Assembly (NCBI RefSeq): GCF_000473045.1
Contig: NZ_AXAY01000023.1
Location: forward strand, 62,001 to 126,000
Direction of reading: 5' to 3'
DNA: 64,000 nucleotides
DNA from: Bradyrhizobium sp. WSM3983
GTDB taxonomy: Bacteria; Pseudomonadota; Alphaproteobacteria; Rhizobiales; Xanthobacteraceae
Both the position numbers and the translations under genes were made by a program. This document shows, in pieces, positions 17,235 through 24,759 of this stretch (its first letter is position 1; each line of letters starts with the position of its first letter). The notes below the pieces were generated by a model. The model was given only the letters and a program-made list of their open reading frames with translations, was not told the DNA's origin and did not search any database.

Positions 17235-19394
17235 TCACGAAACATCTCGAGGCGCAGATTCCCGCAACGCCGGCAGGACGATGTGAAGCGTAGCGCCTCG
17301 GCTATCATTCGCAGTGGCCCAAATGCGGCCGCCGTGTGCGTCAACTATTGAATGGCAGATCGATAGTCCGATACCCATCCCGCTGGTTTTGGTGGAGTAG
17401 AAAGGCTCAAAGAACCGGTCCAGAGCTTCTGGGCGCAATATCGGACCGGAGTCGCGAACTGTGAGCGAGATGCCGTCCTCTCGGTCCTTTGCGGAGCTAA
17501 TCTGCAACTCTCGTCCGTCGTCGTCGGCATTGCTCATGGCCTCGACAGCATTCATCACCAAATTCATGACGACTTGTTGCAGCTGTATCCGATCTCCGCG
17601 AACGAACGGCAAATTGGATGCAAGGTCTGCCTCCAGTGATATCCGGTTCTTGATAATCTCGCCGCGGGTCAGGGCCATCGTCTCGGTGATCACCTCGTTG
17701 ATATCCAACTTGTCGATCTGCGCTGGCGTCTTTTTGACCAATGCGCGGATCCGGTTGATGACTTCGCTGACCCTGCGCCCGTCTTTGATGATATCCTCGA
17801 GCGCCCTGGACGACAGCTCCAGATCAGGAGGCGTTGCGCTGAGCAGGCGCAAGGCGGCATGGGCGTTCGTGACCAGCGCTCCAACGGGCTGATTGACCTC
17901 ATGCGCAACAGAGGCGGTTAGTTGACCGACTGTCGCCACTCGATTTGCATGCGCAAGTTCGGCCTGGGCCTCCCGTACGGCTTCGGAGGCCAGCATGTGA
18001 TCCGTCAGGTCGCGCGCCAATACAAGCGCGCTGTCGACCGCGTCTGTTTCGAGCTGGAGCGGTGAATAGGTCACGACCCAGTATCTTCGGCCGGTGGGGC
18101 CATCGAACCATTGACTGAAGTTGAACTCTTCTCCAGCAAAGCACCGATCCAAATTCGGCTTGGCCAGTTGCTCGAACGCGTCCCCTCCCATGGCATCGGC
18201 AACGTGCATCCCGATGAGCTTGTCGGCGGTTAGTCCCCAAACTCGCTGATGTGCCCGATTGGATCGTCGATATCGGTAATCCTTACCGATCACGGATACG
18301 ACGTCTGGTAACGTGTCAAAGACATGTTGAGCCAGATATTCGGCGCGTTTGCGATCGGTGACATCCTCGCAGACGACCAAGAGTACCGGCTGCTGTTTGA
18401 TTAGCATACCCTTGGCCGTTTCGCGTACCCACAGGATGGTTCCGTCTTTGCGCCGCTTTCGCGCCTCCCAGCTTGTCGGCTCACCAAGCTGTTCCATGCA
18501 CATGGCGGCCTTGCGCTGAACTATCGGCCAATCAGTTTCATGAAACACCTCCTGCACGGAACGGCCTGTCAGATCACGGACGTCGTAGCCCAACTGGTTG
18601 GCGCCATACGGATTGACCGAAAGCACGGTTCCGGCCGCATCTAGCATGAAATACATTGTGGGATTGTGCTCGAATACGGCGCGCCACAGCTCTTCGCTAT
18701 CGCGCAAGGCCTCGAGCGCCCGCCTGCGGTCCTGGATGTCGCCCGCGCTGGCGCACCATCTTAAGATCCTTCCTCGTTCGCTTAAGATCGGCACCGCGCG
18801 GACAAAGAACCAACGATATTCGCCGCCAGCGCTTCGAATGCGTAGTTCCTTTTCGAACGGCTTTCCAGTCGCGAACGCGGCGCTCCACTCCTCAAGGAGG
18901 TGATCATGCGGATGTACTGCGTTTAGCCACCCCAGGTGCCGCAACTGCTGCTCGGAGAAACCAGTGTAGTTCCGGAAGCGATCATTGAAGAAATCAGCCG
19001 CGCCATCCGGTGACATGTTCCAGATGAGCGCGGGTAATCCGTCCAGGATCTGCACAAGCTCATCTCGTGCTGTCCTCATCTTTGCTATGAGGCCGGTGAT
19101 GACGAGTGAGGTGATCAGGAAGGCGGCCGACGCGATGATGTCTTCTGGATAATCGATTCGAAAGGAGAAAACAGGAGGCGCAAAGAAATAGTTGAGAGTT
19201 GCAACGGCAGCGAAGCACAGAACAATGAGCGAAATCAGGCCGCCGGAGAGCGACAGCAGAACAATCAGGATCAAATATGCGAAGCCCGCGGAGACCAGGC
19301 CGAGGTTGAGCCAAAAGCACAGCGCGGTCAGTGCCGCGAGCGCGAGGACGCCGACCAACAATCGCAGCAGCTCCTGAAGTGGATCGCGCATCAT
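17235..19394 (-). CDS. Membrane-bound PAS sensor histidine kinase with DUF4118-like N-terminus
   Basis: About 719 residues from the ATG at 19394 (a TTG one codon earlier is also open). The first 105 residues hold three or four membrane helices in the KdpD/DUF4118 style (LLRLLVGVLALAAL, LNYFFAPPVFSFRIDYPEDIIA). PAS domains follow at about 110-235, 240-355 and 360-475, then HisKA with phospho-His in SVAHEVNQPVGAL and the ATPase motifs NLVMNAVEAM, DSGPILRP and GMGIGLSICHSIVDAHGGR. The DSGP motif has Ile where Gly is usual (DSGPIL), though G2 is intact. It diverges from the FixJ-type regulator at 19644 across 250 bases; the two look like a cognate pair. Confidence 0.92.
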   Translation of the reverse strand: MMRDPLQELLRLLVGVLALAALTALCFWLNLGLVSAGFAYLILIVLLSLSGGLISLIVLCFAAVATLNYFFAPPVFSFRIDYPEDIIASAAFLITSLVITGLIAKMRTARDELVQILDGLPALIWNMSPDGAADFFNDRFRNYTGFSEQQLRHLGWLNAVHPHDHLLEEWSAAFATGKPFEKELRIRSAGGEYRWFFVRAVPILSERGRILRWCASAGDIQDRRRALEALRDSEELWRAVFEHNPTMYFMLDAAGTVLSVNPYGANQLGYDVRDLTGRSVQEVFHETDWPIVQRKAAMCMEQLGEPTSWEARKRRKDGTILWVRETAKGMLIKQQPVLLVVCEDVTDRKRAEYLAQHVFDTLPDVVSVIGKDYRYRRSNRAHQRVWGLTADKLIGMHVADAMGGDAFEQLAKPNLDRCFAGEEFNFSQWFDGPTGRRYWVVTYSPLQLETDAVDSALVLARDLTDHMLASEAVREAQAELAHANRVATVGQLTASVAHEVNQPVGALVTNAHAALRLLSATPPDLELSSRALEDIIKDGRRVSEVINRIRALVKKTPAQIDKLDINEVITETMALTRGEIIKNRISLEADLASNLPFVRGDRIQLQQVVMNLVMNAVEAMSNADDDGRELQISSAKDREDGISLTVRDSGPILRPEALDRFFEPFYSTKTSGMGIGLSICHSIVDAHGGRIWATANDSRGATLHIVLPALRESAPRDVS

Positions 19395-19643
19395 CAAGGA
19401 TCACTAAGACCAAAGCCTCCTGACAGTTTTCGCTCCGGAGGCGGAATGTCCTCAACCATACCGCTCGTTTAACCTCGCGGGAAGGCTGGGATTGGCTTGG
19501 CAGGCGCGGGCGAAGGGGCGACAGAGCGTGCGGGATTTGCCTGTCCAGCGGATTCCGTTACAATATGACCTCAGCTCGGTCGAGCCGCTGAGCTATTGTG
19601 ATTTGCTTCAATCGGGACCGGCTCCAGATGGTGAAGAACCAGG

Positions 19644-20309
19644 ATGAGGCAGCATAATTCATCAACGAAGCCGGCTGGAAGCACGGACCAGCCGACCGTC
19701 TTCGTCATCGATGACGATGCGTCAATGCGTGAGGCGCTCGCACGGCTGTTCTATTCGGTCCAGTTGAAGGTTGAAGTATTCGCGTCGACCCAGGAGTTCT
19801 TGCAGGCCGAGCGGCCGGACGCTCCGGCTTGTCTCGTGCTCGATATCCGACTGCCTGGGCTGAGTGGTCTTGATTTCCAGGCCGGATTGGCAGAGGCCGC
19901 GCTTCCTATTCCGGTCGTGTTCATTACGGGACACGGCGATATTCCCATGTCAGTGCGAGCCATGAAGGCTGGTGCCATCGATTTCCTCACCAAACCGTTC
20001 CGTGACCAGGACCTTCTGGATGCCGTCGCCGCGGCGATCCAGCGCGACAAGAAGCGCCGCGAAAATGAACATGCGATCGCGGACATGAGGGCGCACTTTG
20101 CATCCCTTACCGCTCGCGAGCGCGAAATCATGGCCCTTGTCGCCAGCGGGTTGATGAGCAAGCAAATCGCGGCTCAGATCAATCTGAGCGAGATCACGGT
20201 GAAAGTGCACCGTAGCCATATCATGAAGAAGATGGAAGCCAGATCAGTGGCCGATCTGGTCAGGATGGCTGAAGCCCTTGGAGTAAAGCCTCCGACGCTC
20301 CAGCACTGA
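19644..20309 (+). CDS. FixJ/NarL-type response regulator (receiver plus LuxR HTH)
   Basis: 221 residues. Receiver about 18-130: acidic pair in VIDDDASMREAL, phospho-Asp in CLVLDIRLPGLSGLD, Thr in VFITGHGDIPMS and Lys in FLTKPF. LuxR-type HTH about 145-210: LTAREREIMALVASGLMSKQIAAQINLSEITVKVHRSHIMKKM. It is divergent from the membrane kinase at 17235-19394, the likely partner. It is the only full receiver-HTH protein in the window, so it is the best local candidate to bind the ATACCnnRGTAT sites at 13049, 15965, 20324 and 24259; LuxR-type dimers favour short palindromes of this kind. That link is inference. Confidence 0.93.
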   Translation: MRQHNSSTKPAGSTDQPTVFVIDDDASMREALARLFYSVQLKVEVFASTQEFLQAERPDAPACLVLDIRLPGLSGLDFQAGLAEAALPIPVVFITGHGDIPMSVRAMKAGAIDFLTKPFRDQDLLDAVAAAIQRDKKRRENEHAIADMRAHFASLTAREREIMALVASGLMSKQIAAQINLSEITVKVHRSHIMKKMEARSVADLVRMAEALGVKPPTLQH

Positions 20310-20323
20310 GGTACGGTCCTTCG

Positions 20324-20365
20324 ATACCTGAGTATAGTTCTCATCTCTCAAATCAGCCTTATCAT
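20324..20365 (+). promoter_or_regulatory. Shared activator site plus promoter, copy 2
   Basis: ATACCTGAGTAT (20324-20335), two bases, TTCTCA (20338-20343), 16 bases, TATCAT (20360-20365). It starts only 15 bases after the stop of the FixJ-type gene and points into the response regulator gene at 20435. Sequence similarity to copy 3 (24259) continues to the response regulator start, which shows duplication; copy 1 (13049) shares only the module. Confidence 0.75.
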
Positions 20366-20434
20366 ACGCTCAGGCGGCGCCGTCTATCGGGGGTGCGATC
20401 TCGGTCGTCTTCCCCTCGAACAAAGGTAAGTCGC

Positions 20435-20827
20435 GTGACTGATGGGCCTATAATTTCGGTCGTGGACGACGATGCTTCGGTGCGTACCGCGACCGCAAGA
20501 TTGTTGAGGTCACTGGGATTCTCAGCCCATGCGTTTGCTTCGGCCAAGGAATTCCTGTCGTCGCCGCGACTGCTTGAAACATCGTGCCTTATTGCCGACG
20601 TGGAGATGCCCGGTATGAGCGGCGTTGAGCTGCAGGAGTATCTGATTGCCAACGGCCATAACACTCCGATGATCTTCATCACGGCATTCCCGGAGGATCG
20701 GATTCGAGAACGCGCGATGCGGGCTGGGGCGATCGATTTTTTGAGCAAGCCATTCGATGAGCCGCGGCTGCTCGAATGTGTGGAGCGGGCACTGGCGATG
20801 CGCCAAGACCGCCCGAACGACCCTTGA
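20435..20827 (+). CDS. Single-domain response regulator (receiver only)
   Basis: 130 residues from the GTG at 20435, with AAGG upstream in a stretch conserved in the paralogue at 24367. Receiver marks: VVDDDASVRTATARLLRSLG, phospho-Asp in CLIADVEMPGMSG, MIFITAFPE and FLSKPF. No output domain, so it may act as a phosphate relay or by protein contact, like other FixJ-receiver fragments. It is followed by a periplasmic binding protein and a membrane kinase on the same strand, together forming a sensing unit. Confidence 0.92.
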   Translation: MTDGPIISVVDDDASVRTATARLLRSLGFSAHAFASAKEFLSSPRLLETSCLIADVEMPGMSGVELQEYLIANGHNTPMIFITAFPEDRIRERAMRAGAIDFLSKPFDEPRLLECVERALAMRQDRPNDP

Positions 20828-20969
20828 TCGGATTGCGCGATCAGCCACGTCAACTCTGGGCCCTTGCGAACGGCTCAAGCGGCGCTGTCTTTCAATTCGT
20901 GCGGCCCCCCCACCCTGACCACTCAATGATGATCAGCGCGGGATCGATTAATCGCCGCCGCGCGTTCGC

Positions 20970-21851
20970 ATGTCCGGAGCACGCCTCGTGGTTGATGCGT
21001 TGAGACTGCTGATTGGTTTGCTGATGCTGGCCTTTTTGCCGCGTTGGGCGCTCGCCGACGATGTCGTGAGGCCAATCATGGCTGAGCATCTGCCTTGGGC
21101 CATCAGCGGCTATGAACTTGCGCTCTTGCATGGAGCGCTCGAGCGGACGCGGCCCGACTATGGTGCCTACGAGGTGAAGCCGTTCTCTGAAAATGTCTCC
21201 AACGCACGCGCCATCCAACTGGCCGTCGGGGGCGACTTGGTCAACCTCTACCCGGCAGGTGTCGGCCAAGCTGTCCCCGAGCGGGAGATGATCCCCGTAC
21301 CATTCCCGATCGACAAGGGCCTGCTCAGCTACAGGGTCTCCCTGATCAATCAGCGTAACCAGGAGCGATTCTCTCGCATTCAGAGTATCGAAGATCTGCG
21401 CCAAGTACGTGTCGGCCAGGGAAGTGGCTGGGCCGATACGCCCATTTATGAGTACAACCGGATTCCCATCGAAACCGCACCGAACTTCGAGTCGCTGTTC
21501 CCGATGCTCCTGAACGGCCGGTTCGATCTGTTCCCGCGCGGCCTTTCAGCCTACAGCCAGCGCTTCCCGGATTTCGCGATCGAGCAGCACCTCCTGATTC
21601 ACTACCCTTTCTGCAAGGTCTTCTATGTCAGTCGGTCTGCCCCCCGCCTGGCGACCCGTCTCGCGACCGGGCTCGAGCGCATGGTCCTGGACGGCAGCTT
21701 GGATGCCTTGTTTGCCGAGCATTACGGCAAGCTTCTGGTGGACCTCAATCTCCGCCAACGGGTCGTGATCGAACTGGAGAATCCATTCTTGCCAGGTTGG
21801 GTGCCGCTCAACCGCAAGAATTTGTGGTTCGATCCGGCGCAAATGCCCTAG
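20970..21851 (+). CDS. Periplasmic solute-binding-like protein (SBP family 3 type)
   Basis: 293 residues with a signal sequence (LRLLIGLLMLAFLPRWALA) and a two-lobed binding-protein pattern: SIEDLRQVRVGQGSGWADTPIYE and MLLNGRFDLFPRG are typical of the amino-acid-binding family used as sensors. No ABC permease or ATPase is nearby. It lies between a response regulator and a membrane histidine kinase on the same strand, so a ligand-sensing role that feeds the kinase at 21954 is more likely than transport. The ligand cannot be read from sequence. Confidence 0.82.
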   Translation: MSGARLVVDALRLLIGLLMLAFLPRWALADDVVRPIMAEHLPWAISGYELALLHGALERTRPDYGAYEVKPFSENVSNARAIQLAVGGDLVNLYPAGVGQAVPEREMIPVPFPIDKGLLSYRVSLINQRNQERFSRIQSIEDLRQVRVGQGSGWADTPIYEYNRIPIETAPNFESLFPMLLNGRFDLFPRGLSAYSQRFPDFAIEQHLLIHYPFCKVFYVSRSAPRLATRLATGLERMVLDGSLDALFAEHYGKLLVDLNLRQRVVIELENPFLPGWVPLNRKNLWFDPAQMP

Positions 21852-21953
21852 ATCCTATCGATAATGCAGTAGGTCGCTGGTGACGCGAGAGGGAGGAATC
21901 GAGCCGTCATCGTTTCTTGGCAGGTGCGAGTTGGTGAGACGGAGGCAGCAGGC

Positions 21954-23975
21954 ATGGTATCGAATGGCGACTCGTCTGGTCGAGCTGCGGCCCCCGAACC
22001 TTCGGCGCGTGGCGCCGGTAAGCGGTCGAAACAGCATTTGGCGTTCGCCAGCGAACTCGCGGCCTATCTGCGCGGGCGCTTGCGCTCGGTAGCCCTGACG
22101 CGCCGAAGCCTAGGCATGCGGCTGCTGGGGAGTATTCTGCTCTTCAGCGGATGCATCACGCTCAGTCTGACGCTGCTTCAACTCTACTTCGAGTACCGAC
22201 ACGATGTCTCGGCTCTCGGGTTGCGGCTTGAGCAGATCAGCAAGAGCAATCTGGGCAGCCTATCTGAAAGTCTCTGGGAGTTGGATGAAAAGCAATTGCG
22301 GCTGCAGCTCACGGGTATTCTTCAACTCCCCGATATGAGCGCCGTTGAGGTTCGAGGGTCTGGCGAGGTGGGTAAGCCCTTTGACATAAGGCTTGGCAAG
22401 GTCTCCGTATCATCAGCAATCATCCGAGAATATCCGCTGCGCCGCGATGTGCAGGGGCGGAACGTGATGATCGGCACGCTCTCTATCCAAGCAACGCTTG
22501 CCGACATATATCGGAGACTGTTCCAGACGGCATTGACTATTTTACTCAGCCAGGCAGCGAAGACATTCCTGGTGTCTCTCTTTATCGTTTGTATCTTTCA
22601 TTACCTTGTGACGCGCCATCTATTCGCAATTGCGAACTTCGTTGACAAATACCGGATCAGCGAACCGCCCTCGCCGTTGCGATTGGGACGTCCACCCCGC
22701 CAGCATGCGGACGAGCTGGATCGAGTGGTCACAGCATTCAACACGCTGTCTGATGACCTGCAGCTCGCTTATCGCAGCCTTCATCGGACCAACGACCAGC
22801 TTACCCGAGAGTTGGCTGCCCGCCGTCAGGCGGAGGCAAATGTACGCGAACGCGAAGCACGGATCCGGCGCCTGGTGGACGCCAACATCATCGGGATCTT
22901 CGTCGCGGATTTCGGGGGTCGGATTATCGAAGCCAACGATGAGTTTCTCCGCATTGTGGGATACGAGCGTGGGAATCTGATCGCCGGTCGGATGCACGTG
23001 GTCGAAATGACGCCACCGGAATGGCGGGACCGAACTGCCCAGACGATGACCGAAATAAAGTTGGGAAAAACCGTCCAACCGTATGAGAAGGAGTACTTCC
23101 GGAGGGACGGCAGCCGCGTGCCTGTGCTGGTTGGCTCGACGCTTTTCGATGGAAGCAATCTGGGCGTTCCGCTGGGCGTTGTCTTCGTTGTCGATCTGAC
23201 GCAGCGCAAGCGGGCGGAGGCAGAAGCGCGCGAGAGCGAACGGCGACACCGCGAGATGCAGGTGGAATTGGCCCATGCCAACCGCGTGGCGACCATGGGA
23301 CGGCTCACGGCCTCCATTGCCCATGAGGTGAACCAGCCGATCGCCGCGACAATAACCAACGCGCAAGCCGCGTTGCGCTTTCTTGACGCTCCTAGTGTGG
23401 ATATGAACGAAGTGCGACAGATCCTCAATGATATCGTCAAGGATGGGAGTCGCGCCGGCGAGGTCATCAGCCGGATCCGCGATCTCGTCAAGAAGGCGCC
23501 GACCCGGCGGGATCGGTGGCAAATGAACGGCGCGATCAGCGAGGTCATTGAGCTCGCTCGCGGCGAAGCGGCGAAGAACAGCGTCTCGGTGCAGACGGAT
23601 CTCGCAGACGGCCTACCGATGGTGGAAGGGGATAGAGTCCAATTGCAGCAGGTGCTCCTGAATTTGATCATCAACGCGATCGAAGCCATGAATGGCGTCG
23701 GCGAGGGGCCGCGGGAATTGTCGATCAGCAGCGGGACTGCCGACTCGGGTGGCGTACTTGTCACTGTTTGTGACTCGGGTCCGGGACTGACGCCAGCAGG
23801 CCGCGATCGTCTTTTCGAGACGTTCTACACGACCAAGCCGAGCGGCTTGGGGCTGGGGTTGTCGATCTGCCGCTCGATCGTCGAAGCCCACGGCGGACGT
23901 CTGTGGGCCGGCGAGAACGTTCCGCGAGGCGCCATTTTTCAGTTCACGGTCCCGGCGGGAGTGCCCATGTCTTGA
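21954..23975 (+). CDS. Membrane sensor histidine kinase with periplasmic domain and PAS
   Basis: 673 residues from the ATG at 21954 (the frame opens ten codons earlier). Order: cytosolic tail, TM1 about 58-80 (LLGSILLFSGCITLSLTLLQL), a periplasmic domain of about 120 residues with SLWELDEKQLRLQL, TM2 about 190-215 followed by a HAMP-like segment, a coiled coil, PAS about 300-425 (RRLVDANIIGIFVADFGG), HisKA with phospho-His about residue 457 (SIAHEVNQP) and an ATPase domain with NLIINAIEAM, DSGPGLTP and GLGLGLSICRSIVEAHGGR. The last 250 residues nearly repeat those of the kinases at 13360 and 24756. The preceding binding protein probably presents a ligand to the periplasmic domain. Confidence 0.92.
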   Translation: MVSNGDSSGRAAAPEPSARGAGKRSKQHLAFASELAAYLRGRLRSVALTRRSLGMRLLGSILLFSGCITLSLTLLQLYFEYRHDVSALGLRLEQISKSNLGSLSESLWELDEKQLRLQLTGILQLPDMSAVEVRGSGEVGKPFDIRLGKVSVSSAIIREYPLRRDVQGRNVMIGTLSIQATLADIYRRLFQTALTILLSQAAKTFLVSLFIVCIFHYLVTRHLFAIANFVDKYRISEPPSPLRLGRPPRQHADELDRVVTAFNTLSDDLQLAYRSLHRTNDQLTRELAARRQAEANVREREARIRRLVDANIIGIFVADFGGRIIEANDEFLRIVGYERGNLIAGRMHVVEMTPPEWRDRTAQTMTEIKLGKTVQPYEKEYFRRDGSRVPVLVGSTLFDGSNLGVPLGVVFVVDLTQRKRAEAEARESERRHREMQVELAHANRVATMGRLTASIAHEVNQPIAATITNAQAALRFLDAPSVDMNEVRQILNDIVKDGSRAGEVISRIRDLVKKAPTRRDRWQMNGAISEVIELARGEAAKNSVSVQTDLADGLPMVEGDRVQLQQVLLNLIINAIEAMNGVGEGPRELSISSGTADSGGVLVTVCDSGPGLTPAGRDRLFETFYTTKPSGLGLGLSICRSIVEAHGGRLWAGENVPRGAIFQFTVPAGVPMS

Positions 23976-23979
23976 CGTG

Positions 23980-24228
23980 CTCGCGCGCGATCCTGTCGCG
24001 AGCGCACCCGCAAGGTTTGGAGCACCCTGCATTCCACGAACGGTCCCGCCCGACACAACTCGGCCCGAATCTCTCAGCTCCCATTGGCAAAGGCGTGCGC
24101 TGCTGAGGTCGTAGACGATCAGACCCAGTCGCCAGTACTGGTCCGACTGCAATTGCAGGGGCGAGGCGGCGAGCAGCAGCTTTATTTTCGCATGATCGAG
24201 CCTGGACCGGCTGATCGACGCGCATAGT
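23980..24228 (-). pseudogene. Decayed fragment of a HisKA_2-type histidine kinase
   Basis: On the minus strand the stretch is similar to the intact kinase at 30864-31547. LQSDQYWRLGLIVYDL matches the ATPase-domain start LQSDQCWRLGLIVYEL, then the reading frame breaks. In a second frame VDQPVQARSCENKA matches VDPPVQARSCENKA from the same region. No start codon, no phospho-His region and no continuous frame remain. It sits in the same relative place (after a kinase, antisense) as the intact gene does after the giant kinase, so it marks an old cassette duplication. Confidence 0.7.
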
Positions 24229-24258
24229 CCCTCACGATGCGCCGCCGCCGGCCCCTCG

Positions 24259-24300
24259 ATACCCAGGTATAATTCTCAACCGCAAATTCCACCGTATCAT
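24259..24300 (+). promoter_or_regulatory. Shared activator site plus promoter, copy 3
   Basis: ATACCCAGGTAT (24259-24270), two bases, TTCTCA (24273-24278), 16 bases, TATCAT (24295-24300). Downstream sequence to the response regulator start closely follows copy 2, including a conserved AACAAAGGTAAGTCGC just before the start codon. It drives the response regulator and giant kinase pair. Confidence 0.75.
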
Positions 24301-24366
24301 GCACTCAGGCGGCACCACAGTCGGGGTGCGACTTCGGTCGCCTTCCCTCGAACAAAGGTAAGTCGC

Positions 24367-24759
24367 CTGGACAATGTCCCAATAATCTCGGTCGTCGACG
24401 ATGATGCTTCGGTGCGCACCGCTACCGCAAGATTGTTGAGGTCATTGGGATTCTCAGCACATGCGCTTGCTTCGGCTCAGGAATTCCTGTTGTCGCCTCG
24501 ATTGCGTGAAACGTCATGCCTCATTGCCGACGTGGGGATGCCCGGCATGAGCGGCCTTGAGCTGCAGGAGTACTTGGTCAGTAACGGTCATAATACGCCG
24601 ATGATCTTCATAACGGCGTTTCCGGAGCAGCGGATTCGAGAACGCGCAATGGGAGCGGGAGCCGTGGACTTTTTGAGCAAGCCATTCGACGAACCTCGGC
24701 TGCTCGACTGCGTGCAGCGCGCGCTGAAGAGGCACGAAGGCAACTCTAACGAAACTTGA
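24367..24759 (+). CDS. Single-domain response regulator with CTG at the conserved start position
   Basis: Receiver of about 131 residues, closely similar to the one at 20435. Phospho-Asp is in CLIADVGMPGMSG, with MIFITAFPE and FLSKPF present. An in-frame GTG at 24412 would remove the first strand and the acidic pair of VVDDDASV, so the true start must be upstream. The sequence before it matches the paralogue base for base at AACAAAGGTAAGTCGC, after which the paralogue has GTG and this copy has CTG. I see no in-frame ATG, GTG or TTG between there and the promoter. Either CTG is used, at low efficiency, or the copy is silenced. Its stop overlaps the TTG start of the giant kinase. Confidence 0.75.
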   Translation: MDNVPIISVVDDDASVRTATARLLRSLGFSAHALASAQEFLLSPRLRETSCLIADVGMPGMSGLELQEYLVSNGHNTPMIFITAFPEQRIRERAMGAGAVDFLSKPFDEPRLLDCVQRALKRHEGNSNET

